From NCBI GenBank assembly GCA_903958265.1, contig CAJBSQ010000261.1:1-18520 (forward strand): DNA of 18,520 nucleotides, in the 5' to 3' direction. Shown piece by piece: positions 7,910 to 15,032 of this stretch. The notes under the pieces were generated by a model, which ran no database searches, was not told the origin of the DNA, and worked only from the letters and a program-made list of their open reading frames with translations. A program made the translations under genes and the position numbers. Every line of letters starts with the position of its first letter. Position 1 is the stretch's first letter. The DNA comes from an uncultured Planctomycetaceae bacterium. GTDB taxonomy: Bacteria; Planctomycetota; Planctomycetia; Pirellulales; UBA1268.

Positions 7910-8153
7910 GGGAGGGCTCCGCCCGGGAACAATTTGGGCGGCGGAAGTATTCCATGCGGCCGGTGGCGGCCCTAGATCACTTCGGAGCCTAAAAACAAGC
8001 CGTCCACACCTGCCATGCCCCACGGGCTTCACCGCGCGTCCCTCGTGAATGCCCTTCCCGCCGCCGCTACACTCGGAGGCTCGATCGGGAACGTCGCGTC
8101 CTCCACCGGTTCGGCGTTCGCCGTAGGCTCCCCACCTCCAGAGGCCGCACCCC
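7910..8153. promoter_or_regulatory. Divergent intergenic region between lpxB and sulfatase
   Basis: This 244-base spacer lies between two genes read outward, so it should hold promoters for both. Toward the sulfatase, a TACACT hexamer at 8068-8073 with GTGAAT 17 bases upstream (8045-8050) is a weak sigma-70-like candidate. Toward lpxB I see only an A/T-rich patch (7990-7997) and no convincing hexamer pair. There is no small ORF of note and no strong hairpin. Confidence 0.4.
8045..8073 (+). promoter_or_regulatory. Candidate sigma-70-like promoter for sulfatase
   Basis: The -10-like TACACT (8068-8073) matches four of six consensus positions, and the -35-like GTGAAT (8045-8050) matches three, with a 17-base spacer. 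It lies 80 bases before the start codon. The same TACACTC string occurs upstream of the gene at 15033, which is the main reason to list it. Confidence 0.3.
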
Positions 8154-9737
8154 ATGAGAGGCATTTTCCTGTGCCTGGGGCTCTGCACCGTCGCCGCCGT
8201 GGCCGACGCCCGCCCGCCAAACGTGATCGTGATCATGGCCGATGATCTCGGCTGGGGCGACCTCTCCTGCCATGGCGCCACCGCCGTGCAGACGCCGCAC
8301 ATCGACCGGCTTGCCCGCGAGGGCCGCCGCTTCACCAGCGGCTACTGCTCGGCCTCCACCTGCACCCCGACCCGCTACTCATTCCTCACCGGCGAGTATG
8401 CGTTTCGAAAGCCGGGGACCGGCATCGCCCCGCCGAATGCCGCCGCGATCATCCCCCCTGGCACACCAACCTTCGCCTCGGTGCTCCATGATGCGGGCTA
8501 TGCGACGGCCGTCGTCGGCAAGTGGCATCTCGGTCTTGGTGAGCGAGGGCGGGGCCCCGATTGGAACGGCTCGCTTGCTCCCGGTCCGCTCGAAATCGGC
8601 TTTGACCACTGCTTCCTGCTTCCCACGACCAACGACCGCGTGCCGCCGGTCTTCGTCGAGGACCACCACGTCAAGGATCTCGATGCCGCCGATCCACTCT
8701 GGGTGGGCGACACGAAACCATCGGCCGATCATCCCACGGGCATCGAGCAGCGAAGCCGGCTGACGATGGACTGGTCAAAGGGGCATCACGACACGATTCA
8801 CAACGGGATCGGCCGCATCGGTTTCTTCACGGGTGGCTCGCGGGCCCGATTCCGCGATCAAGACCTCGCCGACGCCTGGGTCCGCGAGAGCGTGAGGTGG
8901 ATCGAGGCTCACTCGCAGGAACCCTTCTTTCTGTTTCTCCCCTCGCACGACATCCACGTGCCGCGGGTGCCACACGAACGCTTTCAGGGATCCACCGGCA
9001 TGGGCCCGCGCGGCGACTGCATCGTGCAGCTCGACTGGACGGTCGGCCAAATCACCGCGGCGCTCGATCGGCTGAAACGTACCGACGACACGCTGGTCGT
9101 GTTCTGCAGCGACAACGGCCCGGTGCTCGATGACGGCTACCGGGACGGCGCTGCCGAAAGGCTCGGCAGCCACAAGCCCGCCGGGCCATTCCGTGGTGGC
9201 AAATACAGCGTCTTCGAGGGGGGCACCCGCACGCCATTCATCGCCCGCTGGCCTGGCCGGATCGCCCCCGGCACGTCCGACGAGATCGTCTGCACGATCG
9301 ATCTGGCACAGAGCGTCGCCCGAATCGTGGGGGCGGAGGTACCGAAGGCCGCGTTCCCCGATAGCGTGGACGTGTCGGCCGCACTGCTCGGCACGGGGGC
9401 GGGCCGGCGGTCGCTCCTCCAGCAGGACAACGGCTCGGGCCGATTCGGCTGGCGGGAAGGAACCTGGAAGCTCGTCCGTCAGCCACCTCCGAAGCGTCCG
9501 CCGGCTGGCGATGCCGCTCCGCTGCACGATGCGCTCTACGACCTCGCGGTCGATCCCGGCGAGGTGACGGATGTGAGTGCGAGGTTCCCCGACGTGGCGG
9601 CCCGTCTTGCCGCGGAACTCGACCAGGTCACCGGCCGCGGGGCCGCGGCACCGCCGCCCGCTGTCTCGCCGCCCAGCACGACACTTCCGAAGGCGGCGGG
9701 CCCCGTGCGGAAAACCGTCACTTCGCCGCGGGCTTGA
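8154..9737 (+). CDS. Secreted type I sulfatase
   Basis: This 527-residue enzyme of the formylglycine-dependent sulfatase family hydrolyses sulfate esters, probably on sulfated glycans. A short signal peptide (residues 1-19, ending ADA) is followed directly by NVIVIMADDLGWGD with metal ligands D30/D31. The sulfatase signature CTPTR has the catalytic cysteine C70, to be converted to formylglycine, and R74. GKWHLG at 122-127 and SHDIHVP with H268 follow, and then FCSDNG with metal ligands D320/N321. KPAGPFRGGKYSVFEGGTRTPFIARWPG is the conserved region after that. The C-terminal ~35 residues are Pro/Ala-rich and look disordered. No formylglycine-generating enzyme is in the window, so maturation must rely on one elsewhere. 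The substrate cannot be assigned. The 3' end overlaps the convergent YHS-like gene by 20 bases. Confidence 0.95.
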   Translation: MRGIFLCLGLCTVAAVADARPPNVIVIMADDLGWGDLSCHGATAVQTPHIDRLAREGRRFTSGYCSASTCTPTRYSFLTGEYAFRKPGTGIAPPNAAAIIPPGTPTFASVLHDAGYATAVVGKWHLGLGERGRGPDWNGSLAPGPLEIGFDHCFLLPTTNDRVPPVFVEDHHVKDLDAADPLWVGDTKPSADHPTGIEQRSRLTMDWSKGHHDTIHNGIGRIGFFTGGSRARFRDQDLADAWVRESVRWIEAHSQEPFFLFLPSHDIHVPRVPHERFQGSTGMGPRGDCIVQLDWTVGQITAALDRLKRTDDTLVVFCSDNGPVLDDGYRDGAAERLGSHKPAGPFRGGKYSVFEGGTRTPFIARWPGRIAPGTSDEIVCTIDLAQSVARIVGAEVPKAAFPDSVDVSAALLGTGAGRRSLLQQDNGSGRFGWREGTWKLVRQPPPKRPPAGDAAPLHDALYDLAVDPGEVTDVSARFPDVAARLAAELDQVTGRGAAAPPPAVSPPSTTLPKAAGPVRKTVTSPRA

Positions 9738-10164
9738 AGCCCTTGTCGATCCTGCCGAAGACCATGGTCACCTGATCGTCCGGGCCGGCCTTCTCGACCT
9801 TGCCCTTGCAGTTTGGGCAGCAGAAGCCGACTTCCGCATCGCCGATCGAGATCTGCGTGCCGGGCTTGACCGGCCCGCCACTGAACGGGCAGCCCTTTTG
9901 CACCAGTTGGCCGGTGCTCACCATCTGCTGGTGGGCCTTCGCGGTGAACTTCGCCGATTCCCCCTCGAACGCCGCGACGCACTTCTCGCAGCAGAAGTAG
10001 ACCTTGCCCCCGTCGAGGTCGGCGCTGGCCGACGGATCGCAGTCGTGCCCCGACACCGGGCACTTGGCGTCCTTCGGCTCCTTGACGGCCGCCGACACGA
10101 CAACCGCTGAGCAGGTAAACACGAGGACCGACGCGACGCAACCGGCGATGAAGCGATTGTTCAT
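9718..10164 (-). CDS. Secreted protein with two YHS-like cysteine modules
   Basis: This 148-residue protein has an N-terminal signal peptide (hydrophobic residues ~5-25, likely cut near VSA-A), so it acts outside the cytoplasm. Two modules share the same plan: CPVSG at 35-39 followed by FCCEKC at 57-62, and CPFSG at 92-96 followed by FCCPNC at 114-119. The distance from the first cysteine to the CC pair is 23 residues in both, indicating internal duplication. CPxSG plus FCCxxC is the pattern of YHS/TRASH-type metal-binding modules, so binding of zinc, copper or another soft metal is likely but not shown. The long open frame upstream, reaching 11535, is a shadow of the MFS gene; the ATG at 10164 is fixed by the signal peptide and a good ribosome binding site. 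It is probably expressed alone. Confidence 0.85.
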   Translation of the reverse strand: MNNRFIAGCVASVLVFTCSAVVVSAAVKEPKDAKCPVSGHDCDPSASADLDGGKVYFCCEKCVAAFEGESAKFTAKAHQQMVSTGQLVQKGCPFSGGPVKPGTQISIGDAEVGFCCPNCKGKVEKAGPDDQVTMVFGRIDKGFKPAAK

Positions 10165-10180
10165 GACCACAAACTCCTGG
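10165..10180 (-). promoter_or_regulatory. Ribosome binding site of the YHS-like gene
   Basis: On the minus strand CAGGAG lies about 9 bases before the ATG at 10164. It is one of the clearest Shine-Dalgarno sequences in the window and supports this start over the far longer open frame. Confidence 0.6.
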
Positions 10181-10219
10181 GGGTTTCGGGGATGGTTCGG
10201 TCTCACCCGCTCGATCCTC

Positions 10220-10249
10220 ATGATAGGCCTCACCGCAAGCCTGGCACAA
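10220..10249 (-). promoter_or_regulatory. Candidate promoter of the YHS-like gene
   Basis: Read on the minus strand, TTGTGC (10249-10244), an 18-base spacer and TATCAT (10225-10220) form a weak sigma-70-like pair. The -10 matches five of six consensus positions. It sits about 55 bases before the start codon in the 131-base gap after the MFS gene. Confidence 0.3.
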
Positions 10250-10295
10250 CCACGTGGGGTTGCGGCGGTCACTGGAATCACGGTGCTCGCCCGGG

Positions 10296-11633
10296 TCAGC
10301 CGTGCCGCGGCTCGGGAAGACCCGCAGCGATCACGGCTCCTCCGGCGATCGCCGCCGCGCCGGCGACGAACACTGGGCGGAAGCCAATCAGATCGACCGC
10401 CATGCCCACCAGGGGAGACAGCACGAACGGCGCCGCCAACGCCGCCCCGACGATACTCACGTACCTCGGGTGGTCGGCCGGGCCCGGCGCGAGTTCCAAC
10501 GCGTAGTTCGTGAACAGCTTCAACGAGATGGGGTTGAGCCCCAGCGGCAGGTAGACGGTCCAGAACCAGCGGACGGCGATGGCGTGTGGCAGTGCGGAGA
10601 GCGCCGTAACCACCAGTGGCGTCAGCGCCGACAGGGCGACGAGCCACACGAGCACGATCCGCGTGCCCCGCCGGTCGGAGACGGGTCCGGCCACGAGACT
10701 GGCGAGCCCCGTGGCGGCGTTCTGGGTGACCACCCAGCCGAGCAGGCTGCCGGCATGGCTGCCGAGCCGATCGCGGGCAAAGGCCTGATAGTGCGGAAAC
10801 AGCATCAGCACGGCCGAGAAGCAGGCGGCCACCAGCGACAGCCGCACCAGCGCCGGGTCGCGGGCGATCGTGGTCCGCCAGGCCGCCGCCCCCTGCCCCA
10901 TCGTGGCGAGCGACCGGGCGAGCCAATGACTTCCGGCACCGGCCGCAGGCGGACCAGCGTGATCCTCCGGCTCGTCGAGCATCGCCGGGGCGAATGCCGC
11001 CGCCGCGAAGAACACGGCCGTGGCGGCGAAGATCTTGGGAAAGCCGTCCGGTTCGGCGAGCCAGGGGCCGAGCAGCAGCACCGCCGCGAGGATCGCCAGC
11101 GCGCTGCCGACGGTCACGCTCACCACCATCGCCCGGCCGCGGTGCCCCGGTGAAATCAGCTTTCCCTGCAGGGAGGCGGCCACCAGCTGGTTCAGGCCGT
11201 TGACCGACGAGAACGCGGCGTAGATCAGAAGGAACACCACTGCGAGGAGGTCGGGGCGACTCGGCCGCAGCACGGCCCACGCCGCCGCGAGCACCGCGAA
11301 GCAGCCTGCCATCGCCAGGCTCGTCCGGACGAGCACCCACTTCTTCAGCGGCTGGCGGGAGAGGGTGCCCGAGAAGAGCAGCGGCGGGATGCTCTGGCCG
11401 CCGCGATTGAGCACCGGCAGCAGGCCGCGAAGGAAGCCCGAATCGACGAGGGCGTCGAGCACCGCCGGCATGATGATCGTCTCGGTCTTGAAGATCCAGC
11501 CAACGCGAACGACGACCTGGTAACACTCCATCCACCAGGTATTACGGGCTTCGCGGCCCGCCACGCCGAGATCCGTGGTAGAGCGATCGGGGGGCGGAAG
11601 GATAGGCTCCAGGTCGGTCGTGTCGTCACCCAT
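10296..11633 (-). CDS. MFS-type multi-pass transporter
   Basis: This 445-residue, strongly hydrophobic protein has roughly 10-12 predicted TM helices and looks like a Major Facilitator Superfamily member. After a soluble N-terminus of ~35 residues come paired helices and basic cytoplasmic loops such as LSRQPLKKWVLVR. AGPVSDRRGTRIVLVWLVAL matches the MFS loop motif GxxxDRxGxR at the start of the second half. A ~30-residue hydrophilic loop (PAMLDEPEDHAGPPAAGAGSHW) separates the halves. The substrate is unknown. The open frame reaches 11747, but the ATG at 11633 is preferred because it is preceded by GAGG and does not intrude on the divergent lactonase gene at 11662. The gap of only 28 bases implies that the two genes share an overlapping divergent promoter zone or that one start is further in. 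Confidence 0.82.
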   Translation of the reverse strand: MGDDTTDLEPILPPPDRSTTDLGVAGREARNTWWMECYQVVVRVGWIFKTETIIMPAVLDALVDSGFLRGLLPVLNRGGQSIPPLLFSGTLSRQPLKKWVLVRTSLAMAGCFAVLAAAWAVLRPSRPDLLAVVFLLIYAAFSSVNGLNQLVAASLQGKLISPGHRGRAMVVSVTVGSALAILAAVLLLGPWLAEPDGFPKIFAATAVFFAAAAFAPAMLDEPEDHAGPPAAGAGSHWLARSLATMGQGAAAWRTTIARDPALVRLSLVAACFSAVLMLFPHYQAFARDRLGSHAGSLLGWVVTQNAATGLASLVAGPVSDRRGTRIVLVWLVALSALTPLVVTALSALPHAIAVRWFWTVYLPLGLNPISLKLFTNYALELAPGPADHPRYVSIVGAALAAPFVLSPLVGMAVDLIGFRPVFVAGAAAIAGGAVIAAGLPEPRHG

Positions 11634-11661
11634 TGTCCTCGCAGCATGAGGGTTTTTCACG

Positions 11662-12843
11662 ATGCCGTCCATCCGCGCCGCCTGCGTCGCCGCCGTGCTC
11701 CTGTCGCCCACGGCACGGGCCGGCGAGGTATCCGTCTGGTTCGGCACCTACACCACACCGAAGACCGCATCGGAGGGGATCTACGTGGCGCTGTTCGACA
11801 CGGACACGGGGATGCTCTCGCAGCCCCTGCTCGCCGGCCGTGCCAAAAACCCTTCGTTCCTGGCAAGCCATCCGCGGCTGCCGATGCTCTACGCGGTCTC
11901 CGAGATCGCCGGGGGCGACGGCAGGCCGGGGGGCGCTGTCGAGGCGTTTGCGATCGATGAAGCGACCGGAACACTTGCCTCGCGTGGCGCCGAGTCGACG
12001 GGGGGCGCAGGCCCGTGCCATGTGACCGTCGACCCGGAGGGCAGGGTCGTGCTGGCCGCCAACTACGGCGGTGGGAGCGTGGCCTGCCTCAGACTCACCG
12101 CGGACGGCTGGCTCGAGCCGCTCGTGATGACGGGCAGCGCGAGCGGCTTCGTGCAGCACGAGTGGGATCGCAGCGGCGAGCAGGGCATCGACCTGAAGCG
12201 GCAAGATAAGCCGCATGCCCACTCGGTCGACGTCTCCCCGGGCGGATTCAGCGTGTTTGTCTGCGACCTCGGGCTCGACCGGATCCAGGTTCATGGTCTT
12301 GACCGTGAGCGGGCGACGCTCGATCCCGTTCGCGACAGCGTGCGGCTTACCCCCGGTGCCGGGCCGCGTCACCTCGCCATCCACCCCGACGGCGAGCGGG
12401 CCTGGTGCGTCAACGAGCTCGACCTTACGGTGACGGGCCTCCGCTCCTCCGCGCGGCCTGGATTCCTTGTCGACGAGACGTTCTCGACGCTGCCTCCCGA
12501 GGTGACGGATCGCACGGGGTTGTCCTGCGCCGAGATCGCGGTGCATCCCCACGGAAAGTTCGTCTACGCCAGCAATCGCGGCCACGACTCACTCGCGATG
12601 TTTCGCATCGTGGGTGACACGACCCAGCTCGAGTTTCTCGGCACCGAGCCGACCCGGGCGAAGACGCCGCGGCACTTCGCGATCGCGCCGGGCGGGAAGT
12701 TTCTCCTGGTTGCAGGACAGGCCTCGAACACGGTGACCGTGTTTGCAATCGACCCGGAGACCGGCCGGCTCAGGTTCACGGGCACGTCGATCGAGGTGCC
12801 CAGCCCGGTGTGCGTGGCCTTTCGGCGGTCACCGGGCACGTAG
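11662..12843 (+). CDS. Secreted lactonase-family seven-bladed beta-propeller protein
   Basis: This 393-residue protein is of the lactonase / 6-phosphogluconolactonase-like (PF10282-type) family. A signal peptide spans residues 1-20 (ending ARA), after which VSVWFGTYTTPKTASEGIYVALFDTDTG is the typical first blade. Family features include NPSFLASHPRLPMLYAVSE, GPCHVTVDPEGRVVLAANYGGGSV, KPHAHSVDVSPGGF, GAGPRHLAIHPDG, HPHGKFVYASNRGHDSLAMF, TPRHFAIAPGGKFLLVAGQ and the closing VPSPVCVAF. Cytosolic Pgl-type members hydrolyse 6-phosphogluconolactone, but the signal peptide argues against a pentose-phosphate role here; an extracytoplasmic lactone or sugar substrate is more likely. GAGGG about 9 bases before the ATG supports the start. 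It is divergent from the MFS gene. Confidence 0.9.
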   Translation: MPSIRAACVAAVLLSPTARAGEVSVWFGTYTTPKTASEGIYVALFDTDTGMLSQPLLAGRAKNPSFLASHPRLPMLYAVSEIAGGDGRPGGAVEAFAIDEATGTLASRGAESTGGAGPCHVTVDPEGRVVLAANYGGGSVACLRLTADGWLEPLVMTGSASGFVQHEWDRSGEQGIDLKRQDKPHAHSVDVSPGGFSVFVCDLGLDRIQVHGLDRERATLDPVRDSVRLTPGAGPRHLAIHPDGERAWCVNELDLTVTGLRSSARPGFLVDETFSTLPPEVTDRTGLSCAEIAVHPHGKFVYASNRGHDSLAMFRIVGDTTQLEFLGTEPTRAKTPRHFAIAPGGKFLLVAGQASNTVTVFAIDPETGRLRFTGTSIEVPSPVCVAFRRSPGT

Positions 12844-13001
12844 GACAAGAAGCACGTAAAACAAGAAGCACGTCGGATAAGACCGGCGGCCTGCGGCAGG
12901 TGGCTCGATGCTCTTGTGGCTGTCGAGGCCGAACTCCTCCCACGCCTCACGGCGAGGGGCTCATGCGGGAACGGGTCCGCCCGAGATTCACGCCGCTCCA
13001 C
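12844..13001. other. Convergent intergenic spacer between lactonase and CYTH genes
   Basis: This 158-base spacer separates two genes that end toward each other. Apart from the 13-base direct repeat it holds only weak hairpins, such as CGGG/CCCG around 12971-12982, with no T-tract. I see no convincing terminator or small gene. Confidence 0.4.
12845..12873 (+). repeat. 13-base direct repeat just after the lactonase stop
   Basis: The 13-mer acaagaagcacgt occurs at 12845-12857 and again at 12861-12873, separated by three bases. It begins one base after the lactonase TAG stop. No transposase or known element is nearby. It could be a slippage duplication. Confidence 0.8.
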
Positions 13002-13589
13002 TCAGCCATCGCGGGCGAGGAGCATCTCCAGATAACTCCTCCGCTCAGGTTTTGTGCAGCCTAGCTCCTGTGCGAGTGATTCGATGCAGGCCGCCGCCGC
13101 GGTGATCCCGGCGGTGTCGGCGAGCATCTCGAGTTCCACGAAGTCGCCGAGGCCCGCGACGTGATCGAGTGCCACCTCGATGGTTTCATGCTGCCACTCA
13201 ACCGTCGCCAGCCGGCGCCGCTTCGTGACCTCGCGGACCCGCCGAAAACCCCGGGCCTCCAGAAGCTCTGTCCAGCGATCGAGCGTGGCCGGCATCCCGG
13301 CCACGGCCCCCGCAGCGCCCAAGGCGGCTCCCTCTGCCAGCGGCAGTTCGATCTCGCGGCGAGTCTTCGCGGTGGCGTCGAGTCGCGGACCCTTCCAGGT
13401 GATCACCACGCCGTCGGCGGTGCTCCGGAGCCGCAAAGCTTCATCGGTGACCGCAAAATCTCGGCCCGGATGGTTGAAGTAGCGATCGACCTGCTCCGCG
13501 GTGCCATGCCATGTCACGCCGAGCCGGGCGAGTTGATCCTCGATCGCCGGCAGGTTGGCGACGGGATGCTTCTGTTCGACTTCGTACAC
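13002..13589 (-). CDS. CYTH-domain protein, class IV adenylate cyclase (CyaB)-like
   Basis: This 195-residue protein is a single CYTH domain, a triphosphate-tunnel metalloenzyme fold. The N-terminal ExExK signature is EVEQK (E3, E5, K7). Basic tunnel residues follow in ALRLRS (R53, R55), ITWKGP (K66) and KTRREIELPL (R77/R78, E79, E81), with KRRR at 123-126 and the acidic FVELE (E152, E154). The ending SYLEMLL is characteristic of the CyaB-type branch. Family members make cAMP or hydrolyse triphosphates such as thiamine triphosphate or inorganic triphosphate; the activity cannot be told from sequence. The start codon is GTG at 13589, since the ExExK motif begins two residues later and leaves no room for a later start. 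It is divergent from the TlpA-like gene with a 50-base gap. Confidence 0.9.
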   Translation of the reverse strand: MYEVEQKHPVANLPAIEDQLARLGVTWHGTAEQVDRYFNHPGRDFAVTDEALRLRSTADGVVITWKGPRLDATAKTRREIELPLAEGAALGAAGAVAGMPATLDRWTELLEARGFRRVREVTKRRRLATVEWQHETIEVALDHVAGLGDFVELEMLADTAGITAAAACIESLAQELGCTKPERRSYLEMLLARDG

Positions 13590-13639
13590 TTCGGTGGTCT
13601 CACCGTCGCCGCCAGCCCGTTCGCCAGGAACGTGTCCTC

Positions 13640-14227
13640 ATGATATCCCCACCGGCCAGACTCGCCTCCCTGATCCTGCTGGCTGCGTGCGTTGGCTGTG
13701 GTGCTGGCGGCCCCCCACATCCCGCCATCGGGCGGGGCATGGGGCCGCTGCCGATCGTCTCGCTCGACGATCCTTCCGTGTCGGTACCCACGCTCGCCGA
13801 CAAGGTCACGCTGCTCAACTTCTGGGGCACCTGGTGCCCGCCCTGCCGCCGGGAACTACCCGGACTGGTTCGGATCGCGACCAGCCTCGCCACTGAGCCC
13901 AGGTTCCAACTCGTCGCCGTGTCGTGCGGGTCGGGGGGCAACGACGGCGACCTCCGCCGGGAGACGACGGCCTTTCTGGCGGCGCGGCAACTGGCCATCG
14001 CCGCCTGGGGATTCGCCGATCCCCTGGCCACGACGCTTTTCGCCTCCGCCTACGGATTGGAGGCGTTTCCCACCACGTATCTCGTCGGCCCCGACGCTCG
14101 GGTGCGGCGGGTCTGGACCGGCTATCGCTCGAGCGATGAGGCCGACATCGCGGCGGCGATCGTCGCGATCTTGAAGGAGCAGGCAGCCGGAGCGACGGGC
14201 GAGGTCACGCCGGCTTCGCAGCCGTGA
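13640..14227 (+). CDS. TlpA-like thioredoxin-fold lipoprotein
   Basis: This 195-residue protein starts with a lipoprotein signal: hydrophobic residues 8-16 followed by lipobox LAAC, with C17 as the lipidated cysteine. A thioredoxin/TlpA/ResA domain follows: KVTLLNFWGTWCPPCRREL with redox motif WCPPC (W65, C66, C69), and AFPTTYLVGPDARV with the cis-proline loop. The domain runs to about residue 185. Such proteins usually reduce extracytoplasmic disulfides, for example in cytochrome c maturation, but no ccm or dsb partner is in the window, so the target is unknown. The open frame extends back to 13511; the ATG at 13640 is chosen because the lipoprotein signal begins there, with AGGAA about 12 bases upstream. 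The 3' end overlaps the convergent thiE by 23 bases. Confidence 0.9.
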   Translation: MISPPARLASLILLAACVGCGAGGPPHPAIGRGMGPLPIVSLDDPSVSVPTLADKVTLLNFWGTWCPPCRRELPGLVRIATSLATEPRFQLVAVSCGSGGNDGDLRRETTAFLAARQLAIAAWGFADPLATTLFASAYGLEAFPTTYLVGPDARVRRVWTGYRSSDEADIAAAIVAILKEQAAGATGEVTPASQP

Positions 14228-14924
14228 GCCGGGCGAGCGTGTCGATGAGTTCGCGGGCGGCCCGCGGCGGGTCGGCAGCCCTGATCACGGCAGAGGCCAC
14301 GGCGACTCGCGTCACACCCAGCGCGACCAGCGACTCGAGCCGCTCCACGCTGATGCCGCCGATCGCGAAGGTCGGCAGGGCGATCTCCTGGGAAACCGTC
14401 CGCAGAAACTCGGCGGGCGCGTGAGCCTCGAACGCTTTGGTCGTCGATGGAAAGCACGGCCCGATGCCCAGGTAGTCGGCACCGTCGGCGACCGCCGCAC
14501 GGGCCTCCGCCACGTCGTGGGCGGTGCGGCCAACGAGCGGACCGACGCCGACCACGCGACGGGTGAGCGACACGGGCAAATCGTCGGCGCCCACGTGGGC
14601 GCCGTCGGCCGCGAGCGCGGCGGCCACGTCGACGCGATCGTTGACGACGACCAGAGGGAGCGTGGCGGCTCCACTGCGGCGCACGATCTCCAACGCCGCC
14701 CTCACCCGGCCGACGAGGAGCGGCACCGGCAACGCCTTGTCACGAATCTGGATCATCCCCACGCCCGCCTCGACGAGCGACTCCAGCAGCCTCGTAAACG
14801 AGACCGCGTCGCGGCCCCCGTCCATCAGCACGCAGAGCCTCGCGGCGGCCAGCCGATCACGCAGCGGGGCTGCCATGCCCGCCGACCTCGGCCCGCTCGG
14901 TTCACCAGATTCGCTCGTTGCCAT
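14205..14924 (-). CDS. thiE: Thiamine-phosphate synthase
   Basis: ThiE condenses HMP-pyrophosphate with the thiazole phosphate to give thiamine monophosphate in the cytoplasm. The 239-residue TIM-barrel protein shows QIRDK (59-63), VVNDRVDVAAALAADGAHVGADDLP (93-117) with N95/D96, the GRTAH segment (132-136) equivalent to the usual GxSxH, GIGPCFPSTTK (153-163) that binds pyrophosphate, and FAIGGI (186-191). The first ~20 residues are a poorly conserved Ser/Gly-rich extension; an alternative ATG at residue 17 would give a more usual length. The upstream ATG is preferred because GGGGGA lies about 7 bases before it. No other thi gene and no TPP riboswitch is visible nearby, so it appears as a solitary thiamine gene. 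The open frame continuing to 15590 is a shadow. Confidence 0.93.
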   Translation of the reverse strand: MATSESGEPSGPRSAGMAAPLRDRLAAARLCVLMDGGRDAVSFTRLLESLVEAGVGMIQIRDKALPVPLLVGRVRAALEIVRRSGAATLPLVVVNDRVDVAAALAADGAHVGADDLPVSLTRRVVGVGPLVGRTAHDVAEARAAVADGADYLGIGPCFPSTTKAFEAHAPAEFLRTVSQEIALPTFAIGGISVERLESLVALGVTRVAVASAVIRAADPPRAARELIDTLARLTAAKPA

Positions 14925-14938
14925 GATTTTCCCCCGTT
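14925..14938 (-). promoter_or_regulatory. Ribosome binding site deciding the thiE start
   Basis: On the minus strand GGGGGA ends about 7 bases before the ATG at 14924. No comparable purine run precedes the internal ATG at residue 17, so the longer form is favoured. Confidence 0.5.
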
Positions 14939-14958
14939 GTAGCAGGGTCCCGTTCGCC

Positions 14959-14987
14959 TTGGAGAAAGCCGGTCGACCGCCTACACT
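14959..14987 (+). promoter_or_regulatory. Candidate sigma-70-like promoter for the TPR-like membrane protein gene
   Basis: TTGGAG (14959-14964) and TACACT (14982-14987) are separated by exactly 17 bases, ending 45 bases before the ATG at 15033. The -35 retains TTG and the -10 matches four of six consensus positions. It is the best-spaced promoter-like pair in the window. Confidence 0.45.
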
Positions 14988-15032
14988 CCCGCCCCCGAAA
15001 TCGTCCCGGCTCCCTTCCGCGGCAGCCCCCTC

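Noticed and set aside
10165..11535. Upstream extension of the YHS-like frame to 605 codons
   Set aside because: It is a shadow of the MFS gene; the signal peptide and ribosome binding site fix the start at 10164.
14925..15032. TPP riboswitch upstream of thiE
   Set aside because: I looked for the conserved CUGAGA and ACCUGA-type elements on the minus strand and did not find them, and the space is only 108 bases.
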